64,000 bases of DNA from Bolinopsis microptera (taxonomy: Eukaryota; Ctenophora; Tentaculata; Lobata; Bolinopsidae). Location of the stretch: positions 6,184,084 through 6,248,083 of the forward strand of contig NC_087072.1 in NCBI RefSeq assembly GCF_026151205.1. Reading direction: 5' to 3'. The translations under genes were made by a program, and so were the position numbers. The notes under the pieces are model-generated. The model did not search any database, was not told the origin of the DNA, and saw only the letters and a program-made list of their open reading frames with translations. Of this stretch, positions 1 to 31,795 are shown piece after piece; the first letter of the stretch is position 1, and each line of letters opens with the position of its first letter.

Positions 1-647
1 CGGATTGAAAATGACGAAGTTATCAAGCAATTTGTTCATCTCGTTAGCGAAATTGATTGGGTTATCAATGATTACCTAATCGCTTATCACGTGACAGTGT
101 GCTACGATACCGTAATTGGGCTTTCTGCACGATTTCTGTGCCACGCTTTCACTGGATCAGACACCACCAGTCGGATCCACGGAGTTGGTAAGGATCGGCT
201 ATTCAGAACGATTCCGATAGTGGGAATCTAGTGCACTAAGCTACGGAGAAAGTCACGTGAAATTTTTGGGCGAGCGAATTAGTAACTTAGTAAGAGCCTA
301 ACGTATGTTTACTATACCAACTTACCCTGTCTGTAATCCGGTTTGAGGATTCATCATTTGGTGCGATCTCTACGTTACAGAATGGAAATTTGTTTAAACT
401 GTGTTCGTGGACTAAAGATGGTCCTGCCTCATTTACAACGGAGTACGGACCCCTCTTCATTGGCCGATATAATAGTTAATAGCACTATGTGCTATTCAGT
501 ATGCACTGAAGGGGTACCCTAGGAAGTTTCTTGAACTTTTAACAGGTACCCCTCCTCATTTAACCCTCAATTAAGTTTCCTATCATTCGGTTGAGTCGGC
601 CGTTGAGATCGCATAGATCCAATGGATCCTTAGCTACTCCCTAGACT

Positions 648-720
648 AGGTGACACTGGGATTCGAACCCTGAACCTTCTGCGCAGAAGGCGGATGCTCT
701 AACCGCTAGGCTAGATATGA
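648..720 (-). pseudogene. tRNA-like sequence, probable tRNA pseudogene or SINE head
   Basis: Read on the minus strand, this has a box A-like TAGCCTAGCGGTTAGAGC and a good box B, GGGTTCGAATCCC. A seven-base anticodon loop would give anticodon TCT (Arg). The 3' acceptor strand (TGTCACC) does not pair with the seven bases 5' of the D arm, and the D and T stems each have a mismatch. It is therefore unlikely to be a working tRNA; a pseudogene or a tRNA-derived SINE promoter fits better. Confidence 0.55.
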
Positions 721-1139
721 ATCTTTGGAACTGGTCTATGGTCACTGTCTGCAATAATGCACACAAGACGTCACTCTGAGCTGAATCAGTCATGCCGTTG
801 TACTGCCGTTTAATTTCTTCTTGTCAAAATATTAACTATTTAGTGTGATTTAAGTCCTCGATTTTTAGCAGATTCAACTTTTTTACGAAGAGAAGTAAAC
901 ATAAAGTAAAGCTGAAGCTTACGCTTCCAAACAAACCAGTTTAACAATTAAGTTAAGCACAACACTAAGTCGAGAGATATGATGTGTAAATAGTTATAAG
1001 CTATAATAGTATCGTACAAATTTGGATATTTTACCGTTTATTCCATTTATCTGGATTTTTAATCTGTTATCTTATCTATGTGACGGTGTATGTTCTGTTA
1101 TTCAAGTAAATCCATTTTACGTTTTACGTCACGGCAAAT

Positions 1140-1760
1140 ATTTTTGATACAAATTGTATTTTGAAATTTTTAAAAATTTAATTATTATTTAATTAACTAA
1201 TTAATTAATTATCTAATCCAAAGGTTGTCGGATAAAAAGTTGTTCTCTTTTATATTTTGAACACATTGGTTCAATCTAGAACATTCTACGACATTCAGAA
1301 GTCGTTTTATTAGCGGAGATTCGATGTGGTAAAAAGTGGTAAATAGTGGTTTTTCTTTACAAATTTCGAAAATTTTACAAGTCCAAAATATTGTAAGTGA
1401 AAATTTTCAAAATTTTCATAAAAATTAGTTCAGTATACGTGGAATGTAATTGTGAACATTCTTTATGAAAATGTATTTTTGAAATATTTGAAAATTTATT
1501 AATTATTTAATTAATTAATTAAATAATTTATTTTTTGAAAAAGTTGTTAAAGAAAAAATTGTTCTTCTTTGTTTTCTAAACACAATGCTTTAAACTAGAA
1601 TCTTCTAGGATATTCAGAACGTGACTTATTTGCGGAAAACCAAAGTGGTAAAAAGGTGGTAAAAAAGTGGTAACTGTGGATTTTCCTGAAGTCGAGGATT
1701 TTGGGAACTCTCTGGAATGATTCCTAGGACCTGTCCCGACCATATCCCGTTAAAATCGCT
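1140..1760. repeat. Diverged tandem duplication, unit about 310 bp
   Basis: Two successive blocks share the same order of motifs: an AATTAATTAATT-rich run, then TGTTCTTCTTT-like sequence, an ACATTC/ATATTC-AGAA block, and a run of GTGGTAAAAA units (near 1329 and 1646). The copies are clearly diverged. No protein is encoded. It may be an old tandem duplicate of part of a mobile element. Confidence 0.5.
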
Positions 1761-1938
1761 TTGTTGCGAATTTTGTCCGACAAAGGCTTAAATTAGGACG
1801 GATTTGACTGTACGTCGGGATAGCCTACTGGTCGGAAGGTGAACCAATTCTGACACGTGACACTTGCCTGCAATGAACCAAATACATTTCACGAGGAATA
1901 TGGTCGTATTTGATGAAGCAGTTAATCAATAATCTGAC

Positions 1939-22859
<20,921 letters not shown>

Positions 22860-23263
22860 ATAACACTCATGACACTAACAGGAATTTCTTGGGGTCATTT
22901 ATAAATTGCTGAATACAGGTAAATGGATATTTCTGCTGAAAATTTGTAACTTTAATTCACATGATTCAAATAGTGAAAAAAGTTTTAGTGCAGGCGCAAC
23001 TTACAAAACAATATTGAATGCAATGAAACTGGAGATTTCTTCCAGAACAACAAGCAAGTTTAACATCCCTGTTTGCCCCACGAAAACCTCCACGTGGTGT
23101 GAGGTGGGTGGCTCGAACAGGAGGTGCATGGGTGTTTCTAACCTATGCAAAGGAAAGGACTAGCCATTTCTACAGCAAAGGAAAGGCTCTAATAGCCTCT
23201 ACTAACTAACTAGAACCGCAGCATAACCGCTTTTCCCACAGGCAAATAACACCTTCGCAGGAA
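22860..23263. other. 5' flank of the polycystin-1-like gene
   Basis: No gene recognised. Its first 200 or so bases should carry the 5' UTR and promoter of the minus-strand gene that starts at 22859. No convincing TATA box was seen. Confidence 0.35.
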
Positions 23264-23480
23264 ACTAACACGCTCACAGGCTCCCACATCTCGTGTAACG
23301 CCAAGATTTGGTTTTGGATCGGACACTCAAAACAACGATAGAGGAGCAGTCTCGTGTAACCCTAGAACTCTAACACTTAACAGACTCTAACACGCTCACA
23401 GGCTTCCACGTTTCGTGTACCCTAGAATTTGGTTTTGGATTGGACACTCAAAACAACGATAGAGGAGCGGCTTTGCACCG
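23264..23480. repeat. Tandem duplication, unit about 120 bp
   Basis: The sequence from CTAACACGCTCACAGGCT through TTTGGTTTTGGAT and GACACTCAAAACAACGATAG to GAGGAGC occurs twice in tandem (about 23267-23352 and 23391-23470), with small differences. It directly precedes the LINE fragment at 23531 and may be its 5' flank or part of the element. Confidence 0.6.
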
Positions 23481-23530
23481 CTCCAGTTGAAAAATCGGAG
23501 TGACAGATTGTAACATGAGAAAGTTCTTTT

Positions 23531-23941
23531 TTGAAAGTGATGAGGATAGTTCGGTACCTATCCATCCTTCTATATGGCTCTGAAACATGGACTGTCAGCC
23601 AGACCCTCGCAAAACGTATTGATGGATGTTATACGAGAATGCTGAGGATGGCACTTAACATTGACTGGAAAGAGCGGCAGACTAACTCCAAGGTGTATGG
23701 ACACCTCATCAGAGCATCTGATAAGATAGCTGCACGGAGGATGAGACTCGCAGGTCATTTAGCCAGACATGAAGAACTATTGAGTCATCAACTTCTCTTC
23801 TGGGAACCCCTTCAAGGACATCGTCGAAGGGGAAGACCACACCTCACATACATTGACATTCTTCGGAAGGACACGGGGCTTGACGACAGCAAGGAGATTA
23901 ACAAACTTTTGTTTGGGCCCGGACGGTGCCGGTGGTTCTAA
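23531..23941 (+). mobile_element. Non-LTR retrotransposon (LINE) ORF2 C-terminal fragment
   Basis: 136 codons resembling the region after the reverse transcriptase domain in LINE ORF2 proteins: LLYGSETWTVSQTLAKRIDG, then CYTRMLRMALNIDW, RRMRLAGHLARH, and a basic GHRRRGRPHLTYIDIL near the end. The Met at the start has no special status; the catalytic YxDD and the endonuclease are missing upstream, so this is a 5'-truncated, dead copy. Confidence 0.8.
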
Positions 23942-24289
23942 TGACCATTTACTAAAATACATAAATACAAAATACAATATAGTATAGATATTATAATCAG
24001 AAGTTTTATAAATCCTATCCGTCCAAGTTAAACTTGAAGGGCGCTACACGCACGACGAAAACTCCCTTTAATGTGAGCTGAAGTAGACTACTAGTAGTAG
24101 AGCTAGTAGCGCTTGAAATTGACAGAACTGAAAACGAAATCTGACAATTGTCGCGAAAACTGACAGTTTTGTGTGCTCAAAGTGTCGAGAAATACTGACA
24201 GTGCAAGACTGGGCACACAAGAGTGAGTTAAAACATCCTCCACATAAAAACTTGAATACACTAATAATAATCAATTATTACACACAAGC

Positions 24290-25042
24290 TCATTCTGCAG
24301 TCTTATTAGTCTTATCAGTACTCTTTATAGCACCGTTTCTGATAAAGTGTAGCTTATCAGGCTGCTCAGTTACCAGTCGTTTCATGTCCCTGACGAGTTC
24401 TCTTTGCTTGGCTCTCTGTTCTGGAGATCGATCTGGGCTGATAAAAACAGTTTTAAACTTTTCCGTTGCTCGCAGGTTTCTCGATTTAGCGAGAATCTGA
24501 TTAACAATTGTTGCACTTGCCGCAGTCACTTTAACTGGTCTCACAGCCTTGCCAGGTTTGAGCTTTCCGACTCTGCTAGCTTCGATTCTGGGTTTCTCTC
24601 CGATTGCTAAAAACACTTCACTGACCACGGTGCTGAGCTCCTCATTGTCCTGCTCCGATAAACCAAAAATCATCAGATTTTTGTTTCGGTCTTCCTCCTG
24701 TACCACAGTTTTCACAGCTTTCTTGATCATTTCAGAACTGACAGGCTTCTGAGATTCTGGACAATTCGCCTGTAATACCGAGCTGAAGGATTGGAATTCA
24801 GCCTTGACAGACTCTCCGACTGACGATTTAACTGACGTCTGCAACGATTCCAACTGTTCATTTTTGCAGGCTAGTAGTTCTGACTGTAGCTTAATGATGG
24901 TCTCCTGTGTCTCGAACATCTGATGTTTAACTGAGTTTGAGGCCATCTTGTAGTCCGTGGATACGACACCAGTGAACTCCTCCAAATATCTTAATGCCTC
25001 GTGCAACAAGTTACACGCAGTGTCCTTGTTCATCTTCTTCAC
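24290..25042 (-). CDS. LINE ORF1 protein (coiled coil plus RRM-like), intact frame
   Basis: 250-aa ORF1-type nucleic-acid chaperone of a non-LTR retrotransposon. The N-terminal half (about 30-85) is a coiled coil. The central part NLMIFGLSEQ, then RVGKLK, RPVKV, and KSRNLR followed by VFISPDRSPEQRAKQREL is the RRM/C-terminal pattern of LINE ORF1. It belongs to the same family as 63413-64000. The downstream ORF2 is missing; sequence after the stop is unrelated. The upstream 70 bases may be its 5' UTR. Confidence 0.8.
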   Translation of the reverse strand: MKKMNKDTACNLLHEALRYLEEFTGVVSTDYKMASNSVKHQMFETQETIIKLQSELLACKNEQLESLQTSVKSSVGESVKAEFQSFSSVLQANCPESQKPVSSEMIKKAVKTVVQEEDRNKNLMIFGLSEQDNEELSTVVSEVFLAIGEKPRIEASRVGKLKPGKAVRPVKVTAASATIVNQILAKSRNLRATEKFKTVFISPDRSPEQRAKQRELVRDMKRLVTEQPDKLHFIRNGAIKSTDKTNKTAE

Positions 25043-25466
25043 GCACGAAGGGGATATATAATAGACAGATTTCGAAAAAAACTATTTCTGTTCGGACATT
25101 GAAGCCGCCCTAAGTCGAAGTAAGTCGAGTCGAGTCAGGTTCAAAAATGTTGACAACAATGTTTCTTTTACCGTGAAATATTAATACCAACAGTTTCGTC
25201 TCGATTTATAGCTGATTATGACGCAAAGTAATGTATTTCGAAATGACTAAAATTGTATATAATAAGTTATGGGCCAAAAATTATAAAAACTGCAAATATT
25301 TCGCAATAATTGATAAAAGCGCGCGCAAATCATAAAACAGCTAATGCGGAGCTAGCAGGGCATTTTAGTTCAAACTTAAGATTTTAAAGAAATAAATGCA
25401 GCCGTATTTCTCCAAACCTACAACTTTAAGAAACTCAAAGTAGCTGTATTTTGCCGTTAAACTATG

Positions 25467-25694
25467 CTTACTGGGCGGCGCTCAGCCTGTCATTCCGCCG
25501 AATCTCTATTCGTTTAACTTTATAAACTTTATATATTATGAACATGATTATAGCCTGAGGTTCCCAGGTAAGTCGTAATACAAAAGCTAATTTTACAAGA
25601 TCAGTGATTACCTGGGGACCTCAGGCTATCATGTTCATAAACATATATAGAATAAAGATTAGGCGGAATGACAGGCTGATCGCGGCCCAGTAAG
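25467..25694. mobile_element. 228-bp palindromic MITE
   Basis: Ends match as inverted repeats: CTTACTGGGCGGCGCTCAGC at the left, its near complement at the right. Pairing continues inward through CAGCCTGTCATTCCGCC and again through GCCTGAGGTTCCCAGGTAA (about 25552-25570 with 25610-25630). It could fold into one long hairpin. No coding capacity. Confidence 0.75.
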
Positions 25695-25729
25695 ATCAGT
25701 GATTGCGTCACTTGACGTCACAAAAAAGC

Positions 25730-26283
25730 TTGACCATTGTTAATGGTCTGGCCCGGCGCGCGCTACTTCGTAGCACTTGCCGTCGGGCAACATTTCGAGA
25801 AGAAAGCGGCGGGCGCTACTTCGAAGAAATTTAGACGAGTAACATCCGTCAAAAAAGCATATGATCCTTATCATTTATACAAAAGATTTCTGTGTTTGGC
25901 TTGCGGAATTGTATTTGTAGGTTTACAACCTACCAGGACGGTACGCGTGCCGAGTTGGACTCGTCGACGGTCCAACTTAATATATGGTTGTATCACTTGC
26001 AACTTGGTGACCCCCACTGTCGCTTCACTACTAGAGATTCGACGCGATACAGGGGAGCCGCGCACTCGTGCGCAGCGGGTCATACAGTGTATGACAAATA
26101 TATGGAACAAATATTTTACGAGTATCACCCATTAAGCTTGTATAAACCAGCTGTAATTGGGTAGTTCGTCATTCGACGGATGTTACTCGTCTAAATTTCT
26201 TCGAAGTAGCGCGCGCCGCTTTCTTCTCGATGGCAAGTGCTACGAAGTAGTGCGCGCCGGGCCAGACCATTAACAATAGTCAA
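25730..26283. mobile_element. GC-rich element with about 110-125-bp TIRs
   Basis: The left arm (25730-25853) and right arm (26172-26283) are inverted copies starting TTGACYATTGTTAATGGTCT and continuing through GGCCCGGCGCGC, CTACTTCG, and TTTAGACGAGTAACATCCGT. The interior contains a nested copy of the GTATCAC / GGGGAGCCGCGC repeat found elsewhere at 26-29 kb. ORFs of 85-132 codons inside have no protein-like character. Confidence 0.8.
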
Positions 26284-26712
26284 CCTCGTCATCCGTAATG
26301 CGCTAAGATACCCAACAAGAAATGCGGCCGCTTTTCTTTTGTGGATGGCCGCTCAATTTCCCGATCCGTGATGGCGTATTTATCATATTCCATACAACCT
26401 GGGGCCGGGACGGCCCAGTCTTTACTGTTTATATAAACATGCAAATATGGCGAAGTGACATGCCGACTGCCGAGCGCCGCCCAGTTAATATAATTCTTTA
26501 TTGAATTTGAAAATCGTGTATACTTCTAAGCTATGTAAAATAACTCAAAATAATAATAATATGCTATCAATTAGTGCCTAGTGGGATACGTACATGATGA
26601 AATTAATAATTTACTTGGTTGGTTTAGCGCCGCGCGCCAACAATTATATAATTCAGATTATCACGCAAAATAACTTTGCGCAGGTAGTCACGTGGGCGAT
26701 AACAGTGCTCGC

Positions 26713-26758
26713 AGGCACGTACGCACGCACGCACGCACGCACGCTCGCAGGCACGGTC
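26713..26758. repeat. (ACGC)n microsatellite
   Basis: A run of ACGCACGC units flanked by TCGCAGGCACG on both sides. It creates Arg/Thr/His and Cys/Val repeat frames that are not genes. Confidence 0.8.
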
Positions 26759-26891
26759 GCAATGCTACCATATACATGATACAAAAAAAACCTCGATCGC
26801 TAACCCTTGTTTTTGACTCTTTTGTGCCTTCGGCACGAGTCATGGATCGGGAAAAAATCGTTGTATCACGTCGTGACCCCCCATATCGGTT

Positions 26892-26999
26892 CATTGATTC
26901 ACTATGTCAATCCTTCGCATCTCGCCGATCTGCATACGTGGTTGCGAGAAGCATTATTGGATGCGCGCGCGCGACCCAGTAGTGCATCGCGCTACAAAT
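26892..26999. repeat. Dispersed 105-bp repeat, copy 1
   Basis: Runs from GATTCACTATGTCAATCC to AGTGCATCGCGCTACAA and is almost identical to 41264-41364 on the same strand. Both contain a GCGCGCGCG run. Element type unknown. Confidence 0.75.
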
Positions 27000-27546
27000 C
27001 GGTTCACTATATGCTATATATAGTGGAACCCATGTAGAGTTTTTACGATACAGGGGAGCCGCGCACTCGTGCGCGGCGGGTCATACAACGTATGACAAAA
27101 AATCGTACTGGCTGGTGGTTTAATTTAAACAAATAGCTTGAGCTGGCGCGCGACATTAAGTGATTTGTTGTCATACGTTGTATGACCCGCCGCGCACGAA
27201 GTGCGCGGCTCCCCTCTGTATCGTCAAGGGGTGAAACGACCGTGGGTGTCACAACGTGATACAAGTGATTTGCACGCGTGGCACATGCGCACATTCCAAT
27301 CTTCAAGCAGCCAGCACGTAACACAGTTCAGCCAATCAGAGGACAGGAATCTGCAAAGTTAAACTTAAAGTTGCAAACTTTTGATCGGCCCAAAATGAGA
27401 CTTTTCTGGAAATTTCGAGATAACTCAAAATCTACGTTGTCACAAAATTTTCCCCTGGGGGAAATTTTTTTTACGAGGCGAGCATTTTGCAAAAAACCGG
27501 ATAGGAAGTCCCTATCTCTTTTACTTTGGAAGTTAGGCCCAGCCAG

Positions 27547-27982
27547 TGTTATGTATATAACAGTTCGTTATTCATGGATCATGGATTGATCCCGAAAGTT
27601 CTAGAATATCCTAAAGCTGGCCTGCCCACGTCTTTGCTCTATCACGACACCTTTGCGAGTATTGGTTGACCCTGCTCACGTGATAGTTTAGTCATAAGAA
27701 CCCATTGTCTGCCAGCACATAAATGATTTAGCTCTGCTAACTTGCCCGGCCGCACCTAACTTTACACAATTAAACTGGCATGAACTTTATCCGTTGCCAT
27801 GGCAGGCATCTAATACATCACATCACGTGACCTTAACCCCTTTCTCGTGATTTCAACTATCAATATAAAAAGCTGTTCTTTCTTCATTATTAGACACTTC
27901 TATTCGAAAGTTATTCTAACAACTCCTGTTTCACTTTGTTCAAAAGAGCCAAAAAAGTTCAACATTGGTCTGGAGTTCAACA
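27547..27982 (+). mobile_element. Probable Gypsy-type LTR with a stub of internal sequence
   Basis: Begins TGTTATGTATATAACAG, a palindromic start typical of some Ty3/Gypsy LTRs. It has a TATA-like TATAAAAAG near 27863 and ends in ...TTCAACA. This is followed at once by TTGGCGACGAGGATTC, a primer-binding-site-like sequence seen after Gypsy 5' LTRs. About 100 bases of possible leader follow, including a 40-bp tandem duplication (GAAGACCTGATATTAAAGTG units near 28040-28130). No gag or pol. The second LTR is not in the window. Confidence 0.45.
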
Positions 27983-28742
27983 TTGGCGACGAGGATTCCA
28001 GAACCTTCGAGCGGATTGTCGACTACGAGGACCAACCTGAGTTAGAAGACCTGATATTAAAGTGGACCCCGATCCAACTTTGAAGACCTGATATTAAAGT
28101 GGACACCGGTCCAACCTTGAAGACCTGATAAGGCCAAGGTTTCCTGGGTTTACTTTCCGAGTTAGATCACAGCCAGTAAGGTTTTTTGGGTTTAGTTAGC
28201 TGTTCACCTAACTTGCTAGTCTTTTGCTCGCTCCTCTCACGTATAGAGCCAGAGGTAGCTTGAAAAGTTTAGCTGTTTAAAAGTACAACGTGTATTAATT
28301 ACTAAAGGAAAAAACATTTGTAATATAAAACTGATACTGAAAGTACGAATAGCAAATAGACTTGTTGTATTAATTGTGCATCAAACAATTTAAAAACGAT
28401 ACAAATGTTATTGTTTAAATATAAACACAAAAAAACAGGTTATGACAAAATTTTATTTGGATCTCGACCCATTGGTTGCACATTCAACTCCGATTCAAGG
28501 TAACGAATCATTTAATGAATCATATAATATGTGTTTCAACACGTAATCCGTTATAGGACAGGATCGTTTTTAATGACCGATCCTACTGGGGTGAAAACTG
28601 GTGTAAAAACTCTACAATATAGTGAAACGACATTGCACGGGGGTCACGACGTGATACAACCAGTTTCCAAATCTGTGCTACTCTGTTAGTGTTATTGTTT
28701 AAAAAAACATGCAATAGAGCAACAAAACAATCGATAGTGATA

Positions 28743-28853
28743 CAGTTGTACCTCGCTGTAACACACCTCGAGGGAGGAAAGAATTTAAACAAAAATCGCG
28801 TTATAGCGAGGTCCGTGTTACTGTTATAATATAACGTCAACGAGGTACTACTG
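28743..28853. mobile_element. 111-bp Tigger/pogo-type MITE with TA target-site duplication
   Basis: CAGTTGTACCTCG at the left and its near complement CGAGGTACTACTG at the right are flanked by TA on both sides. The interior contains GTTATAGCGAGGT, also complementary to the left end. Size, TIR start CAGT and TA duplication fit pogo/Tigger-derived MITEs. Confidence 0.65.
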
Positions 28854-29247
28854 TAACATCACCATTCATAAAGTGTGTATTTGAGTTGTCATACGTATCG
28901 TTGAAACTCTATAGTGAAACGACAGTGGGGGTCACGACGTGATACAATATTTGAGCATGCATGCATACAAAACGCAAATTAAAATTAAAACTGAATACTC
29001 TACAGCTGCTTTGAGCTGAACGATCTGTTTCAACCTAGCTGTAGTGTAACAGTAAAACCGAAATAAAATGTTCATACCTCTCATTCCAGTCTAATTTTAT
29101 TGGCGTTTAATGCCCGTTTTTTTGGAGTACAGCAATTTCTAGTGGAACGATTGCATTTATTAGCCGCATATCATATGTTACAAGTTTGATATTTCTTCTA
29201 GCGGCTGGTTTGTTGAACAAAATTATATGCTATAATATTTGTTATAA

Positions 29248-29300
29248 TATAGTAGTGCTGAAAGTATTAAAACAGTTTTAAAACTTTCAACACTACTATA
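29248..29300. repeat. 53-bp inverted repeat
   Basis: TATAGTAGTGCTGAAAG at the left pairs with CTTTCAACACTACTATA at the right around an AT-rich core that is itself nearly palindromic (AAAACAGTTTTAAAA). It lies about 150 bp downstream of the SLC35 gene stop and could be a MITE remnant. Confidence 0.6.
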
Positions 29301-29442
29301 CAACAAATGATTTGAATTCTGATGAAGCAGGGAAGTGATTATCTTATTTTATTCCTTCATTATTTCGGCGTATAATTTCATTCAACAAGCCAGCTCCCAG
29401 AAGAAATATCTAACTTACAACATACCTACAATATCTAATTCT

Positions 29443-31795
29443 CTAATTGGACATGTCACACTCAAAAGAATATTCTGTGTCTGATATGGAGCCACTTTTA
29501 GCATCATACTCCTGCGGCTCATCCAGCAGCTCATCTTCCTTGCCCGTGAGAGTGTAGATGAGAATACCGAAGCAAGTCACAACCATCCCCGATAGGTAGA
29601 TGTAGTCGTAGGATAAGGAGAACATGTGGACTCCAGCTATTGCCGCGTACACGTCCGCAGCGAGAATGTTAATTGTTGCAGCTCCACAACCGTACCTTTT
29701 CAGCATGATGGGCATAGCAGAGTAGAAAATAAACTGGGACACCGCCAGTCCTGCCACCCAGAACAACATGTCGGCGTGTTCTGACAAGGTGTGGATGAAG
29801 ATCTCCCGCTCCAGAATGCCCACTTTAGCCAAGCTGAGTGCTCCTGCATACCAACACATGGTTCCAATGTACTGGTATGTACTGAGCTCCTGCAGGATCC
29901 ACTCCTGACAGACAGTACTGGCCCCGAACAGAAGAGCACCCACAGCGCACATGATGTCTCCTTTAACGTTGGAGGGATCGTCCACGTTATAGTCACTGTA
30001 CACTATCAGCATAACCCCCACGATAGACACAGCAACCGCAGCGTACTGGTAACACCTGTAGGACTTGTGGAGGAGAAACTTGGAGATAATGATCGCTACT
30101 GGAATCGCCAGACAGTCCAGAGATTGAACGCTGGTTAGAGAGGTGTAGGAATATGACTTGTAGATCCAGTACCAAGCCTCCACGTCTATCACAGCGTTGA
30201 GGAAGCACCTCGCTCCGGATTTGGAGAAGAGGATGGTGAAACCGTTCCTAGCCAGCTGGTAGATCCCGTAAGTGAGACAAAGGAGAACGTAGTTCGCTGC
30301 TGTCTGGCAAGCTGGCAAGGGCCTCTGAAAAGATGTTAAAACTTAAAACTAAGTGGTCAGTTTCAAGTTTGTGAGAAATTTAAGAAATCTCAAATTATTT
30401 TATATGTTATTTGTTTGTCGACTTCTTTCCAAGCACAATCATTTTACACATGTCGTTGTCAAGAAGTGACGGATTTAAAGCAGAAACCTTGAATAATTCG
30501 TTGATTATTTGGTTGAAGATTCCGGACACTGCGTTGCAAAGTGCTAACATTTGACCAAAGAACAATCCTCCAAGTAAGTAGGTTAGCGTTTTCTGGGGAT
30601 GAATTTAGAATATTGCACATCGTTATTACTCTGTACTTTTTGAATATGGTGTTATACCCTTCGTTAATGTTATTCTTTAGTGGCCAAAGCAGGGAACTTA
30701 TACTGTTCTGCTTCCAAAGTAGAACAGAACAGAACTGTTCAAGTCTAAAATCTAAATTTACTTACACGCTGCCACTTTCCTGTTCCTCCCTTGACCTGCA
30801 TTTCGGGGATCTCGTTTGGGTGCTGCCCTGAGATATGTTGGATCAAGCTGTCCGTTCACACTCACAGGAGTGTAAAAACGTTAGCGCTTATATGGTTAAT
30901 GACATAACCATTTCAATGTTTGACTTTGAGACTTAATCTCCTCATTATGAAACTTATAAGAGGTTTTTCCATGACATTGGATCGAATCTTGGTTAAGTCT
31001 AGTATATATTATACTAGTATTATATACTAGTATAATTATATAATACTTTTATTCATCAATATGGTTCATACCGCTTTGTTCATCGTTCGCCTTAATTTTG
31101 TTCTTCTTTTTATTGTTCTCTCTGAAATGGAATTGTTTACCAAATTGAGATATAGTCATATACTATTACTAATACAGTGGGGAATGGTATAATCATACCA
31201 AGGCAGCGTAAACCCGGCCTCTAAAACTCAACCTTCTATAACTCACCTAACGACGACACGCACAGGAATTATATTTCAACTTATCCCGCGGCGTGCAGGA
31301 TAAGTGGATAGCATGATCGGCATGACGGTTGAACTTGAAGTCGGTATTGATAAATATTAAGATTAAGAACAATCAAAAATAAAAGTTGAAAAGTTCTCTA
31401 ACCTCGATTCTATGATGAGGATATATTGTCCGCTTTCAGTCACTGAAAATCATTCATGTTAGAATTGAAATTGCCGAATTCTTCTTCAACGGATTATAAT
31501 TGGTACAAGTGAGTTTACTTCCAAACAAAAAGGAGACTAATTACTCATGAATAACAATGTTCATAAATATTGAACATTGTTCATGACCAGTTATTCTATT
31601 TCCCTACATAATATAATGACCTTAACCTGAGCCCCTTTCATCTTTTTCCTACATACCTTTGTTAAGAACGTTTTTCCAGAAACTACTTTTCTCCTTTTCA
31701 CCATCAATCAGCTGAGAATAGGTTTTTTCGTCCCCAGCAAGAAGTTTTGTATTTTCCGTGGCCTTCGTATTCTGTATCATGTTCGACCCTTTCAT
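29443..31795 (-). CDS. SLC35F1/F2-like solute carrier (drug/metabolite transporter superfamily)
   Basis: Multi-pass transporter with about ten membrane segments, in the SLC35F (DUF914) family whose substrates are mostly unknown. Five exons on the minus strand: 31795-31657, 31119-31072, 30827-30766, 30592-30488, 30324-29443. All phases agree and total 412 codons with the stop, 411 aa, matching the usual length of 375-410. The hydrophilic N-terminus (MKGSNMIQNTK...) is followed by KTLTYLLGGLFFGQMLALCN (TM1). The family signatures are DVEAWYWIYKSYSYTSLTSV then QSLDCLAIPVAIIISKFLLH, and GDIMCAVGALLFGASTVCQE. An acidic tail ends the protein. Exon 31072-31119 uses a tandem AG acceptor and is the weakest call; an alternative start at Met 30801 would drop the first two exons. 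Confidence 0.85.

Larger units (their letters stand above)
1..1938. other. Left-edge non-coding stretch
   Basis: No exon could be supported here. It lies downstream of the last visible exon (1939-2080) of the minus-strand polycystin-1-like gene, so it is probably intron. It holds a tRNA-like sequence on the minus strand (648-720) and an AT-rich, diverged direct duplication (about 1140-1760). The first 600 bases show no gene signal; the similar blocks around 513 and 545 that carry GGTACC form a loose inverted pair. Confidence 0.5.
25985..28950. repeat. Local family of GTATCACGTCGTGAC / GGGGAGCCGCGC repeats
   Basis: At least six pieces share two modules. Module 1, TTGTATCACGTCGTGACCCC with a flanking GTCGTTTCACTA, is seen near 25993, 26862, 27240, 28628 and 28910 on either strand. 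Module 2, ATACAGGGGAGCCGCGCACT followed by GTGCGCGGCGGGTCATACAA, is seen near 26050, 27050 and 27170. They look like the two ends of one small non-autonomous element, often nested in or broken by other insertions. Confidence 0.65.

Noticed and set aside
648-720. Functional tRNA-Arg (TCT)
   Set aside because: The acceptor stem does not pair and two other stems carry mismatches.
25737-26135. 132-codon plus-strand frame
   Set aside because: Lies across the TIR and nested repeat of the element at 25730-26283; low-complexity Arg/Cys composition and no family features.
27847-28083. 78-codon plus-strand frame
   Set aside because: Spans the LTR end and primer-binding-like site; more probably LTR/leader sequence than a gene.
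30541-30831. 96-codon plus-strand frame
   Set aside because: Overlaps two minus-strand SLC35F exons with proper splice sites and family similarity.
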